This document shows positions 20,220-31,889 of a DNA stretch of 64,000 nt, piece by piece. This DNA comes from Pseudo-nitzschia pungens (taxonomy: Eukaryota; Bacillariophyta; Bacillariophyceae; Bacillariales; Bacillariaceae). The notes below the pieces were generated by a model. It did no database searches, was not told where the DNA came from, and worked only from the letters and a program-made list of their open reading frames with translations. The position numbers and the translations under genes were made by a program. The first letter of the stretch is position 1. Every line of letters starts with the position of its first letter. The stretch spans positions 1,922,001-1,986,000 of the forward strand of contig CM074769.1 of NCBI GenBank assembly GCA_037355855.1, given 5' to 3'.

Positions 20220-21821
20220 CTACATAATGGTGCAACCCTCGTCCGTTGTTGGTTCTCCCATTGCATTTCGACCTGGTAAATCTAGCTTGGCAATTCCCTG
20301 GCGAGCGGTTTGGACTCGGATTCGGGCCAACTCCAAAAAGTCGTCTCCCCACTCTTCTGGAACGTCGTTCGCGGGAATCAAAGAAAGTTGGGTGTCCAAG
20401 AGTTTCCAATGAGTCGACTTCTGGCAGTATTTGCAAGGACACATTTCATTCCCAAAGGCTTTCGAGGAAGGCTGGGATCTGTACAGGGCAGCTTGGATGG
20501 GCTGAGGTCGGTGACACTCTTCGCATTCGTAGGTCAAAGGAGATGTTTCTGTAGCTAGGAAGCAAGCATCGCAAATGGCTGGCTCGTCGAAGATGAGGTT
20601 TGGCTTTACCTGTAGACAACTCTCGCATTCCCCGGAAGAGTCGAGTTTGTGTACCACCATGGAAGCTGATGTGGAATGAAGAGTCAAGAGCGATATCCAT
20701 TCCCGGCAACGTGGACAGCGTCCAACACGACAGGATCCATCTTTTGTAGCTACCGTCAACACAAGCATGCAAGCTGTGCATACCTTGAAATTGCTGTGTT
20801 TGCCACCCTGTGGCCCACAATCGTTGTAATTTTCGCTTGGTTCGCAACATGGCAATCGACAAAAGATGGGTTTTCTGTTCGTCTGGTAGCTATCAAGAAT
20901 ACCATCGGGAGCAGATGAATCGTTGCAAATAGCACATTCGTATACGGCACCCTCGTCTATCGTAAGATCTTCCGTCTTTTCCTCTTGAATGCCGTCGTCG
21001 TCGGTAGCCACATCAACCAAACTGCGTGCACTTTTCGCCTGCTTCGACTCGACCAGAGCATTTCCTGGCAATGATGTAGGGATTGTTGTGTCCATGGGGA
21101 GGACAACACCCTCACACATCTTGGGAGAAAGAGAACTGCTGTTTCGGATATCGCACGAAACACTGTCGGTTTGAGATATCGGGGACATCAAGCAGACGTT
21201 CGTAGTAGTTGGGTCTGCGGTTCCACAAACCTGCATGAGCATATCGTCCATCTCCGGGGTAATAATTTTTGTCGACAACGTATTTTCTACCGCCGATCGA
21301 ATGCCCTCCGCAGCACTGCTGGCTACGCCTTTGGTCGTGGATTCGATGTCGATCATTTGAAGGCGAATCAGTGCCGCTTCGGCCTCGCTGAGGCCGTGCT
21401 CCATAGCGATCTTGCGCTGGTGAGCAGCCTGTTGTCGCAAGCCTTCCTCGAATATGTGCTGCTGATCGATTCCGTCCATGCAACCCACGCAGTCTTCCAT
21501 GGATTCCAAGACAATGTCGGTCGAGGTTGGGGACGAATTGCAGCTTTCGGCCGTCATCACGAGGCTGTTGTTGCTGACGGACGCATTCGGATTGGAGGAC
21601 AAAAGAGTTGGTCCGCTGCAATCCGACATTTTCTCGGGTCTCTTCTCGTCGCTCTGCCGTTGGTGATTTCGCCGTTGGTGATTTCGAGATGCGTTCTTGT
21701 TGCCTTTTGTTTCGACTTGAGATTCAATGGTATTCCACTTTGACTGCCTTGTGTTCCGTCTGTTGCGAAAACCTTTGCTGTTGCTGTGAAAAGTTGCATT
21801 CGCTTTGTCGCAATCGAGCAT
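20220..21821 (-). CDS. Zinc-finger (RING-like) protein ending in a CaaX box
   Basis: A single exon encodes 533 aa from ATG 21821; a later ATG at 21629 (MSDCSGPT) is a reasonable alternative because the first 64 residues are basic and poorly structured. The middle holds a Cys-rich cluster beginning YECAICNDS, continuing CRLPCCEPS, VCTACM and RCPRCREW, a spacing like a variant RING finger. A second cluster follows (CESCLQ, ICDACF, YECEECHRPQ, CPCKYCQ), so at least two zinc sites are likely. The protein ends GCTIM, a CaaX motif with Met last, the form usually farnesylated, suggesting membrane attachment. E3 ubiquitin ligase activity is possible but unproven. The gene is divergent from the DENND4-like gene, with an 870-bp shared upstream region. 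Confidence 0.78.
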   Translation of the reverse strand: MLDCDKANATFHSNSKGFRNRRNTRQSKWNTIESQVETKGNKNASRNHQRRNHQRQSDEKRPEKMSDCSGPTLLSSNPNASVSNNSLVMTAESCNSSPTSTDIVLESMEDCVGCMDGIDQQHIFEEGLRQQAAHQRKIAMEHGLSEAEAALIRLQMIDIESTTKGVASSAAEGIRSAVENTLSTKIITPEMDDMLMQVCGTADPTTTNVCLMSPISQTDSVSCDIRNSSSLSPKMCEGVVLPMDTTIPTSLPGNALVESKQAKSARSLVDVATDDDGIQEEKTEDLTIDEGAVYECAICNDSSAPDGILDSYQTNRKPIFCRLPCCEPSENYNDCGPQGGKHSNFKVCTACMLVLTVATKDGSCRVGRCPRCREWISLLTLHSTSASMVVHKLDSSGECESCLQVKPNLIFDEPAICDACFLATETSPLTYECEECHRPQPIQAALYRSQPSSKAFGNEMCPCKYCQKSTHWKLLDTQLSLIPANDVPEEWGDDFLELARIRVQTARQGIAKLDLPGRNAMGEPTTDEGCTIM

Positions 21822-22691
21822 ACAGTTTTTGACACCGATAAAGAAAGCGACTACTCGTAGGATGGGATTTCTGGTTTCTGATGTGAGTCGTTGGATTACA
21901 ATTAGGAAAGCCACATTCAGATGAAAGGATTTAACCGACGGCACACATCATCCGAAAAGATGAGACCAATCATTATCCAGAAGGTTTTGCGGTTTTGTAG
22001 CAAGCCGATGTGCGCCAACGGTTAGAAAGGCTTTGGTTCCAACCCTTTTGAGTCACGGCTAAGCGATTCATGAGTATGTTTGTTTATCTCTATTCAGTCA
22101 CGTTCGGCAAAACGCGCCAAAACAAGCGATGCAAAACCGCTTCTAACGGTTCCTGGCGCGACGAATCGTTGACTCGTTAGAATACTTTAAAAATTCAAAT
22201 CCACAATCCACGTCGTCACCCCATCAGATTTTGATAAAAAAATTACTTCGTAGAAGTATTTTTTTAAGGTTAGTGTCATTTTTGTTTCTTTACTGTAATT
22301 ACCGGTAACCTTACTTGGCTAACGGATACGGGTAACGCGAGCAGTGTTTTGAATAGTGCAACCCGGTTCGTCACTTTCTTGTATCACTAACGCGTTTTTG
22401 TCATGACTGTTTTTCACAGGCAGAGCCTTTGCCACCTACAGTAAGTCTTACCACAAAGCCAGCCTTCCACTGTTTCGCACACGGGGATGGATAGGACCTA
22501 CATCCAATATTTTTGATAGGCATCTTGCATAGGTCTTTTCAACAAGTCTGTTACATCGACAAAAGGGCTAAAGCTAACGCTCTGTTTTCAAACACAAAAG
22601 ACCCGTCGATACCGAAAGATAGTGCATTGCCGAATCAACGCTGAGCCAAAAGCAGCATTGGAATTTGGAACCACAACGAGGAGCGTCTACT
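21822..22691. other. Intergenic, shared upstream region of two divergent genes
   Basis: No gene is seen. It contains ccggtaaccttacttgg at 22302-22318, another copy of the recurrent intergenic motif. Two partly similar words (ggttagaaagg near 22019 and its rough complement near 22135) are too diverged to call a repeat. Confidence 0.4.
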
Positions 22692-25600
22692 ATGGTATTG
22701 GTCAGCCCATCCGCCGAAGGCGAAAAAGTTAACACTGATGGCACTAAGAAAAAGAAACTGACCAATCACCTGGAAAAGAGCGATGGTCGTCGACTCGTGG
22801 AGTACCTCGTGGTCGTCTCTTCGTTGCCCCGGGAAAGCGCTGCCGATGGTGACGAGAAGAAGAAAGACGCGCCCCCCGACAATGACGAGCAATATCGGCT
22901 GTCCACCAATTTCGACGATGACGACATCGAACTCGTCGATCACGAGGGTTTCAAACCCGTTGTGACCGCCCGCTATCCGCAATACGACCACGAGGACAAT
23001 CCTTTCGACGCGAACGTTTGCTACTTTTGCCACATATCGGGCGCGATTCAGCTCAAGAAGAATCCTTACATGCCAAAGGTACGGCCATGCACACCGAGGG
23101 CATCGGAACGATACGACTCACTTTGCACAGTCTGCTGCGATATTTCTTGGTTGCTTCTCACCCGCGCTCTTGTTGGGTCTTGCTGTTGTCTTTCGTCAAA
23201 ACTGATTGCTGTCGTGTCATTGTCCGTCTGCATACCAATGATGCGATTTCGCTTTCATGGATGCGAAAACGATCACATCCCCACGAAACCGGTATGTGAC
23301 ATTAGATTCACTACTTCGTTGCAACGGGGGGTACCGGAAAGAAAATGTACGGTACCTGCCTGACTCTATGGGAACCGACTCAAATAAAAGGTAGAAAAAA
23401 GAAGTCGAGAAACGATGGAGACAGTAGTGAAGAACCCGCTACTACACTCGATGTCTACTTGCCCAAGTGTGTGGTCTTGTTGTCTACATACCCCTATCTC
23501 ATGGCGTTCCGAGAATACCTGACACAACTAAACCGATTGACAAAAATGGGGGAGATGACCCTCCCCATCGAACGCTACATTACGAATATCTGTCTTGAAA
23601 TCCCTGCGCCTCCCCCTGGTTCCTTTGAGGTACAAACTACTATTCTGGATTCCATTATCAAAATCTGGTCCCCGCCACACAACCAACCAATTGCTTGGGT
23701 CAGTCTTCCCTTTTCGCATTTGTTCCAGTGCCTCGATATCGACAACATCATTTTGGTTTGGCACTGCCTCGTCTTGGAACGACAAGTGCTATTGACCTCG
23801 ACACAACTTTCGATTTTGACAACGTGTTCGGAGATTTTCTTGTCGTTGCTGTTTCCGATGAGATGGTCGCACGCATACATTCCCCTCCTGCCGAAATTCC
23901 TCATTCCGATTCTCTCCGCACCGATGCCATTTTTTTGCGGGATCGACAAGGCAAGTCTTGCCGAGGCACTCTACGATTTGAGTCCGGAGTGTGTGGTGGT
24001 CGATCTGGACAAAAACCTGGTCACCCTGGGACCGGAAACGGAAGCATTGCCTCCCTTGCCTCCGCAGCAAGCCGCGTCGCTTCGATCACAACTCGAAAGC
24101 AATGCCGGTATGGTGTTCCGCGAGGCTCGGTCTCTGACCAGAAACGACGATTACTCCAACAGTGGATCGCGTTTGCCAGCACACGTCAAACAGATGGCCG
24201 AGGGCATGTGGGAAGGAAACCTCTCTCTCTTTGACGAGGCGTTCCACTTAATGTTCACACCGGAAGAGTCCAGAAAGAATTTGCTGAATGGAAACGATAC
24301 GTCTGGAATGGAGTGGAACGACCGAGATGCGAACGACCAAGCGCGCATCATGGCGGCATCGGGAGGTGACAAATCATTCGCGCTCCGAAAGCAGTCCGAA
24401 TGGGACGCTGTCCAGGAAGCGTTCTTGGACACCTTTGTGTACCTGCTGCGAAACTATCGCAAGTTTCTGGTCTTTCCTTCTAAGCACAACGAAGGGAATT
24501 ACGGTGGCGCAGGATTCCGATCGAAGGAATTCGTAGAAAACCAACGACTCGACATGCGTGAATTCTTGGAACAGTTCATCGGCACACAAATGTACGACAA
24601 CTTTGTCACCAAACGATTGTACGGAAGTGGCGAATCCGACGTCGCCTTTTTCGATCTGGCTGTGGATCGATTCCTGAAGAGTGCTGGTATCTTGTCCAAT
24701 GTAGATGTTGGTGGTCGTTTGCTTCAAGCCGCCGGAATGTCGAGGCCTACGAGCACTTCAAACATGAATGGCGAAGCGCGTTCTACCGTTGCCGGTCGCG
24801 GCTATCAAAAGAGCACGGAACCTCTTCTCCAGAGTGCCCGTGTCCATCGCAAGCTCAAGACGATTGTTCCCCCCGAACCCTGCCAAGAGGGTCTTCCACC
24901 CATGCCCCACAATGGAGACGTTGCCATGACTACCTCCGAACAATCGGACGAAAAAAGTGTTGGATCGGCCAGCACGTCCTCCCGAACCAGCGATGCGTAC
25001 AAGACCGTACAAGACAAGGCGGCAGAAATCTTGAACAAATCAAAACTGCGGTACACCTACGATACCTTTCCGTCGGAATTCCGGGAAGAATATTTTTCGA
25101 CTCCGCGACCATTGTCTGCCGCTGTGCTTGCCGAATTCGATCGACAGAAGAAGGACGCGGCACAGTTCCGTCGCAAGAAGCCCGTTTTGACGTCGAAGAA
25201 CACCAGACGAAACGATTACCGAGACGGCTCGGACCCGGTACGTACTCTTTTCTCGATGAAATCAATGCCATCGAGCATTTCAGTGTTGAAAGCATGTCGC
25301 TTTCTGTATTTGTTTCTGTATCTCTTACCTCTCCTTTCGTTTATGCTACCGATACAGGAAAAGCCTCCTTCCCCCGAAGTGGCAACGTTCACCGTCTTTT
25401 TCATGGCATTCTCGGCGGTAGTCGGAAAAGAATTAATGGGAATGAATCCCGATTCCGATGACGAAGACGAAGGAAAAACAATTCTGGCTACATACTCGCA
25501 CACTTCGGTGGACGCAACAGACAGTGAAACAGCAGACAGCACTGCTGTCGATTCCAACGAAGCGGAGGAGGGACCAAAATTGCGATTCCGAGATTCGTTG

Positions 25601-26720
25601 AACGCACTCGAGATCGAAGAAGCCAAGGCTACAGGAAGAGCTCAGCTCGCACTTGCTTTTGAAATGCTTACAATGATGAAGAAGCGGGCTTTGAGGGCCG
25701 ATCCGGAGGCGTATCAATCTCTTATTGACGCTTGCGGAAGAGTGGGCGACACGAAGCGAGCGTCAGATCTACTCGCTAGAATGCACGAGGATGGTATCGT
25801 AGCGGATGGCACGGTGTACGCCTGTCTGGTGGCAGCATTTTCCGCGGACACGGCATGGAGAAATGGAACAAAGGACGAGGATCTTCCGGGTAAGTGAAAC
25901 ACAGCAGTCGTAATTGTATCAATCGATAACCACCAATGCACTGGGTTCGGTATCCCACAACTCACTTTTTTTTTAATGAACTTGTGATTCCACAGAATGG
26001 GCGAACAGCACAGCCGTGGAGATGGATTGGAACAGGCTTCAGAAGCGCTCGTTTATGGATCGCTTGAGAGGCCGAGCTACGGATGACGAAGGCGACGACG
26101 CCAACGAGCCGAATGGAGCTTCGTTGAGCAGATTCCGTCAATTCATTACGAATCGACAGGGCACCAAGAGAGTCACACAAACCAAGGTGGAGGAAAGCCG
26201 CGTTGAATTCTACGTCACGGAAACAGTCGAGCGGCAGATCGAACTCGGTGAAAATCTCCTGGAGGTGGTCTTCCCAGACATTTCGGTCGATACGGACAAC
26301 GAGACCTGCCCGCGCTGCAATTTCTTGCTGTCGGACGACGACGTCGTTGATGGTTGGACACCCGGCGACAGCAACGACTACACTACCAAGTGCCCCAACT
26401 GTACCCAACGGTTTGTGCCCCACTTTTGCGTGCAGAGCTCCTCGTCGACCTTTGTGGGATCCAAGGGGCCATCGTCGGCTCTCATGTGCGAGCGGTTGTC
26501 CCCGTGGGTACTCCAGAAGGAGATCCGTTCGGTCATGAGCGACCGTGAGGGCATCGAGAACCTGCTGAGTCCGACGTGGAGAGAAGACCAGTACAAAAAT
26601 GCCGTGTTGTGGTGGAACCTGGTGCTTTCCTGCATGCGGTATCGGTTCCCCTTTTCGTTTCTCCTGCAGGGCAATTTTGAACAGAACCTGATTGCACCCA
26701 TGCCCGAAGACGAGAACTAA
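22692..26720 (+). CDS. DENN-domain Rab GEF, DENND4-like, 4 exons
   Basis: Predicted exons are 22692-23078, 23306-25237, 25358-25889 and 25996-26720, all with GT-AG introns, giving 1191 aa. The uDENN part (LVEYLVVVSSLP...MPKIHYFVATGGTGKKMYGTCL) spans intron 1, and joining restores the expected KxHxFVxT block. The central DENN follows (ISLPFSHLFQCLDIDNII-type block; LERQVLLTS; VVDLDKNLV), then dDENN near EAFLDTFVYLLRNYRKFL. A PPR-like pair of helices (DPEAYQSLIDACGRVGD...DGIVADGTVYACLVAAF) and a C-terminal Cys-pair region (CPRCNFLL, CPNCTQRF) with WWNLVLSCMRY match the DENND4 layout. DENND4 proteins load GTP onto Rab GTPases (Rab10 in animals), so a role in membrane traffic is likely. Intron 2 (25238-25357) is 120 bp with no stop and could be retained. 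Confidence 0.88.
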
Positions 26721-27353
26721 CAACTATGCAGCGAACAATCTAACTATCTTCCTACCTACCTACCTACCTAACCAACACGCGAAACGATCGACATCCGTGG
26801 AAGCATGCACGAATGCCTGCATGCACGCACGAACGGATGGATGATACGGCAAGGCGGTTTGGAGTTGTAGATCATCCTACGTGTAGAATATGATTTCTAT
26901 CATTGATAAAAACTGTTGTCTAGCATTTTGGACCCGTGTTCAGGAATGAATCAATCTGCGTTTCCAGTAGCGTGGATGGATGGTTTTGTGTAGCGGTGCG
27001 ACCCAAGTTTCGATCGATTTCGCGTCGGAGTTCTGTTCTACGCTATGATTCAGGCATCGACTGGCAATGCTATTCGGAGGAGATCATCGCGCGCGAGGAA
27101 GGCGATTATGATTATTCTTATTGATTTATTCATTCGAAACCATATTTACTCTTACGGGTAGATCGCCTCGCCTCGCCTCGTCTCTCTGTTTCTAAATGGT
27201 CCATTTTGTTCCAGTACGCCCTCCCCTCGGATTGTATGGTCATTGCTTTGCATTCTTTGTTGACTGATTAGTATTATTTTAAGTGTCTAATATTACACGT
27301 ATATTTTATTATATAATATTATATTAATAGCATTTGTTAATGATACTTACCAC
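26721..27353. other. Intergenic
   Basis: No gene is seen. Short tandem repeats include (CTAC)n at about 26749-26769, gcatgcacga-type words at 26800-26840, and cgcctcgcct at 27167-27180. It lies downstream of both flanking genes, so it holds their 3' ends. Confidence 0.4.
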
Positions 27354-29093
27354 TCATGGAATGCTGGTGACCCACTTGACGGGTGCCGCTCTCTCTTCCC
27401 CCCCCCGCCGCCTTTGGTTTTGTTTCGTTTTGCGGTTGGGGAGCTGCGACTCGAGGGTACCCCTGGCGCGCTGCCTGGCAATGGCCTTGTACGGAACCGG
27501 CAGCGCCATTCCGGGAGGGATCGATTCCAGCTTGTAGTCGCCGTAGGCAATCCGAATCAATCTCGTGACGGATACTGGAGTGGATGAGTCGGTGAGTCGA
27601 TGAGTGGGTGAGTGGACGAGTGGAAAACAAGAAAATCGAGAACAAAAACAGGAACTGGTTTGAGCGTCGCATTACACAATTGCCGCGATCGCCACGCCGT
27701 TCCATCATCGTCGTCATCATCTCTCTTTCACTCTCTCTCTTCTTGTTTCGTACGTACATCCCAATGCCGCAAAAACGTTTCGAACCTGACGGTTCTTTCC
27801 CTCCGTGCACGTTACTGTTGTTGTGTACCGATGGAGGAATAAATTCATAATATGATGCAAACATAACGGTGAAACGAATCGAAAAGGATAAACAATGGAA
27901 ATGAAATCACATGATACGATATGAGATGATATGCGACGACCAAAACCAAAAGTCGAGAATCGAATCGAATCGAATCGAATCGAATCGAATCGAATCGAAT
28001 CGAATCGAATATCGAATCGATCCCAGACCCAACGATCCCAAGCCATCATCCGGACGCACTCCAACGCAGCACGGCACGGCACGGCACTCCGCTGCTCTGT
28101 TGAACGCAACGCAACGCAACGCAAAACAACGCAACCCAACGCACCTCGCAACCACGTGTTGGACGAGTTCTCCCGGGCTCGCGAGCGCCTGGAATTCTCG
28201 ATCGACACGTTCATGGGCGGATACCCGACGCCCTCGTGGACGAGGCCTCCCCTCCGGATCTGGTCCAGTTTGTGCGGCGTCAGCCTGCCGTGGACCCGGG
28301 CCCGGTAGACCCGGTGGATCTTGGACGACGGGAGTTCCATCTCCCGGGCAAAGCCGCCGTCGTTGGTCACCAGGATCAATCCCTCGGTGGGCATGTCCAG
28401 CCGTCCGATCGGCTTGAGGTGGGTCTGTGTTTGCCGCTGTCGCTGTCGTTGTCGCTTGGTCTTGCCGACCCCGCTCTGCCGGAGGCGGTCCATGAGGGAC
28501 GGCCGGCCGTGGGGATCGTGCTCGGTGACCACTTCTCCCTTGAGCTTGTGGACGGCCCACACCCTGGGAGCGGGCACCGATGACGGTGATGTCGATGTCG
28601 ATGTCGACGACGTTGCGCTCGCTCGCTCCAGGGCCTCGTCCCACAGGACGGGTCTTCCCTCCAGCTTGATCGTCGGCCGGTGGTCCCTCGCTTGGGCTCG
28701 GATGGCATCGAGATCGATCCGCAGGTGGGGTTGCCGGACGACGGTCCCGGCCAGCGTCACCGCGCCGTCGCGGATCAGGCGTTCCGCCTGGCGCCGGCTC
28801 AGGGCCAGGTTGGTGGCGTCGTGGCTGAGGAATTTCGACAACCGGATCGTGTTGTCGTTCTCGTCGCTGTCGTTGTTGGTTTCTTTGACGTTGCTCTGGA
28901 AATTGGAGTTTTCGTTTGTGCCGGTGCCCGATTCGTTCGGTTTGGTGGCTTCGCTTTCGAGCAAAGCGTGATCGGACCCCACGGACGATGCCAAGAAGCG
29001 ACGGAACGTCAGCGCTCGTTGGCAGTGATGCTGTTGCGCAACGATGGCGGGTCGGGACGACCGGACGAGGGTGTTGCCGAACGCCGAGAACAT
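27354..29093 (-). CDS. RsuA/RluB-family pseudouridine synthase, 3 exons
   Basis: Exons on the minus strand are 29093-28145, 27814-27758 and 27574-27354, giving 408 aa. Introns are GTGCGT...CAACAG (330 bp) and GTACGT...CTCCAG (183 bp). An S4 RNA-binding domain lies at about 70-130 (IRLSKFLSHDA...SRRQAERLIRDGAVTLAG). The catalytic block GRLDMPTEGLILVTND is near residue 230, its Asp being the nucleophile that converts uridine to pseudouridine. Joining exons restores NTWLRVTCTEGKNRQVRN and ALGLSVTRLIRIAYG, the typical C-terminal motifs, and the tiny 57-bp exon 2 is supported by this. The Arg/Phe/Ser-rich N-terminus (SSRPAIVAQQHHCQRALTFRRFLASS) suggests import into mitochondrion or plastid to modify rRNA. 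Intron 1 contains a (CGAAT)10 repeat. Confidence 0.87.
27961..28010. repeat. (CGAAT)10 minisatellite in an intron
   Basis: Ten perfect 5-bp units lie inside intron 1 of the pseudouridine synthase gene, followed by imperfect units to about 28020. A nearby tract of acgca units (28105-28142) is also inside this intron. Confidence 0.95.
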
Positions 29094-29740
29094 GGCGGTG
29101 GATAGATGGATACTAAATGGAAAGAATGTTGAGTGCCGAGCCGACGAGCGTCGCTGCAATCTGAATGCCACTGCGTTGCTTGGGATTGCTGCGACGAAAG
29201 TGTTGTGGATTGTGGATCGTTGATTGTGGATTGTGGATTGTTGATTGTTTTGATTTTCGATAGTCGATTGTTGTTCGGGAACAGGATGTGAACAAAATTG
29301 AGTCCGAGACGTTGTTTGCGCAGTTCCATAATGAATAATTACGGTCTGTCCTTGTACGGATGAAAACTGCATCCGATAACGGTAAACCTTACGTCGCGCC
29401 AAAATAGTAAGGTTACGCAACCAATAAACTCGAACGAAAAAACCTCAAAAAAAAATAATAATAATAATCCGATTCCTCCACCATTCGGATTGAGATTTGA
29501 GATTCGTTATTCGTTGTCATCATCATCTCAAAATCAATCATCAATCGACAATTCAAGTCCTCGGCTCATTCATTGGTGATTGCTGATCGCTCTCCTGGAA
29601 TGAACGCATCCGCACTCGATACTCGACGTGGATCCTCCTTGCCGCGGTTCGAATAGCAATCGCACAAAATTTCTCTCATTCACTACGTATTTATACACAC
29701 AAGAAATAACAATAACAACAATACTACTACTACTACTACC
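29094..29740. other. Divergent intergenic region with simple repeats
   Basis: This lies between two divergent genes. It contains degenerate attgtggatt/attgttgatt repeats (about 29205-29275). A pair of oppositely oriented copies of the recurrent motif sits at 29385-29416 (gtaaaccttacg...gtaaggttacg). No gene is seen. Confidence 0.45.
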
Positions 29741-31675
29741 ATGTCCGCCTGGGGCAAGACCGGATCGGCCCGGAGCTGCGACGCGCTCCTCAAGAGGGTC
29801 GAGGACAACGATCCGAAACTGACCGAGCTCGTGGTCCTCCCCCTCAAGAATTTCGGATCGAAGGAGGTCTGGAGGCTCGCAAGGTGCATCGCGAAGGGAT
29901 CCAACACCCACCTCCGCTCCCTCCAGGCTTCGGGGCACGCCATCGACGATCCTTTCGCGCTGGAGGAACTGGGGAGGGCCCTGGCGGGAGCCGGCGGAGG
30001 AAGTGGCAGTGGCAGTGGCAGTGGCAGTGCACTGGAAACGATCGCCATCGGGGACTCCAATCTGGGTGACGACGGGGTGTTTGCCCTGTGTCGGGGACTG
30101 AACGCAACAAAAAGTGCCGCAACGGGATCCTCGAACCACAAGCTCCGGGGAATCGATCTCAGTTACAAGAATATGTGAGTACGGATCGTGAACAGCGTCG
30201 AGAAGAGAAAGGATGCCGAAACCGAAACCGAAACCAAAACCGAGCGACGATTGCCGCAACCGCTCAGCAATGACTCATCTTGCTTGTTTTTCTGTTTTCC
30301 TTTCGCATCGCATCCCATCGCATCGCATCGCATCATTCCATTCCATTCCATTCCATTCGTTTGCCACAGCGGCCAGGAAGGATGTTTGGAACTCTTTCGC
30401 ACCCTCGCGGGATCCGCGTCTCTGCGATCCATCGACTTGTCCCGCAACGAGTCCATCGGTCCCGACCTCGATTTCGCCAGCGCCGCAACAACAACAACGC
30501 CTACCTCCACGGCAATGTCCATGCCCGCGTTTCCGTCCCTGACACACGTGGACCTCTCCGAGTGCTCTCTGAACGCCCGTTCCTGCCACTCGCTCGTGAC
30601 CGCCGTGGTGGGTACCGGTGACGGTCGCAATAGCAATAGCGAAACCGGTATTGCCCGCCGCGCGGAGGAGGAGGCGGAACCCCTCGTCATCAAGCTCGGC
30701 GGAAACGATCTGAGCGGGGACCTGGACTCGGTCGGGGCCATGGCTCGGGCATTGGCATCGGCACCGTCAATGGCCAGCACCGACACGGTTGTCGTCTCCG
30801 AGCTCCACCTTGCGCATTGCAAGCTCGGGGACGACGGCCTGGAGCGAATGGTGAACGAGTTCCGTTCTGCTTCCGAGTCATCGGGCAGCTCTCCTCCCCA
30901 CCGATCGCTGTCGCGATTCCTCCACACGCTGGACCTTTCCAACAACGGTCTGACCTCCCTGGGTCCCCTGGCGCGCGCGAACGACGACGCGAACAACAAC
31001 GCAGGCTCCTCCCACTACCTGTCGAAACTCGTGTCGCTCAACGTCTCGGGCAATCCCCTCGGTCCCGGCCTCGAGTCCACCATCCTCGGCGAGGCTGCTG
31101 CCGCCGCGTCGTCGTCGTGGATCGGTTCCCTCCGCGAACTCGACCTGTCCCACACCTCCTGCGGCGCGGGGGCTGCCGGCGCCGTCCTCCGATCCTGCGG
31201 CAGCCCCCGGTCGCGCCTGAAAACGCTCAACCTGTTCGGAAACAACCTGGGCACCGAGGGATTCTTGGCGCTGGCGGGGGTTCTGGGGGGAGGCAGCCGC
31301 CGCTCGTGTTCGTCGCTGGAATACCTGGACCTCGGCGGCAACGGGGTGTCGGAGGCCGGCGTGGTGGCACTGGTGGAAGCCATCCTGGAAACGCCACAGG
31401 AACGAAGCGACGGCGAAACCAAGGACGACGCGGAGGAGGAAGCCAGCGCACGTGCGGAGCACCGTGGCAACCACCCGAACAGCGCCCTGCGCGTGCTGGT
31501 GGTCGGCGGCAACACCGGCGGACCGGCCCTGGAAGCCGTGGTCGAACGAGCAAAGACCGTCCTCCCGGACCTCGACATTGCCCGGGACAAACCCAAGCAA
31601 ACACGGGAGAACGATCACGGGACGCACCACCAGAATCCGATCCATTCGATGCCCGGCACGTCCTGGACGGCGTAA
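29741..31675 (+). CDS. Leucine-rich-repeat (RNI-like) protein, 2 exons
   Basis: Exons 29741-30174 and 30370-31675 (intron GTGAGT...GCCACAG, 195 bp, phase 2) give 579 aa. Joining restores LRGIDLSYKNIGQEGCLELF, a repeat that crosses the splice site. At least eight repeats of the ribonuclease-inhibitor type are visible, such as LTHVDLSECSLNARS, LHTLDLSNNGLTSLG, LREL​DLSHTSCGAGA, LKTLNLFGNNLGTEG and LEYLDLGGNGVSEAG. No signal peptide, transmembrane segment or effector domain is visible, so it is probably a soluble scaffold. A Gly/Ser run (about residues 85-96) and several Ala/Ser loops are low-complexity inserts. Coding bases are strongly G/C at third positions, which produces long meaningless frames on both strands. 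It converges with the SOUL gene. Confidence 0.85.
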
Positions 31676-31889
31676 TCGACCGAGCACCGCGTCGCTGCGG
31701 ACGCATTCTAGAAAGACACACTGCGATTCTTAGAAGCCATAGCAATAGCAATAGCGATAACAATAACAAACATCAAAACCGTTGCCATCGACAGGATGGC
31801 TGTATGCAAATGGCAGCGACAAATAGTGTCTAGACTGGATTTCCATCGCCCTGCTTTTATTGCATTGCATAGAATTGCATAGCATTCCA

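Noticed and set aside
22019..22160. Inverted repeat between ggttagaaagg and cttctaacggtt words
   Set aside because: Too many mismatches over the arms to be convincing.
30817..31833. 338-codon Arg/Pro-rich frame within the LRR gene
   Set aside because: Shadow of the leucine-rich-repeat frame; it has no start context or domain.
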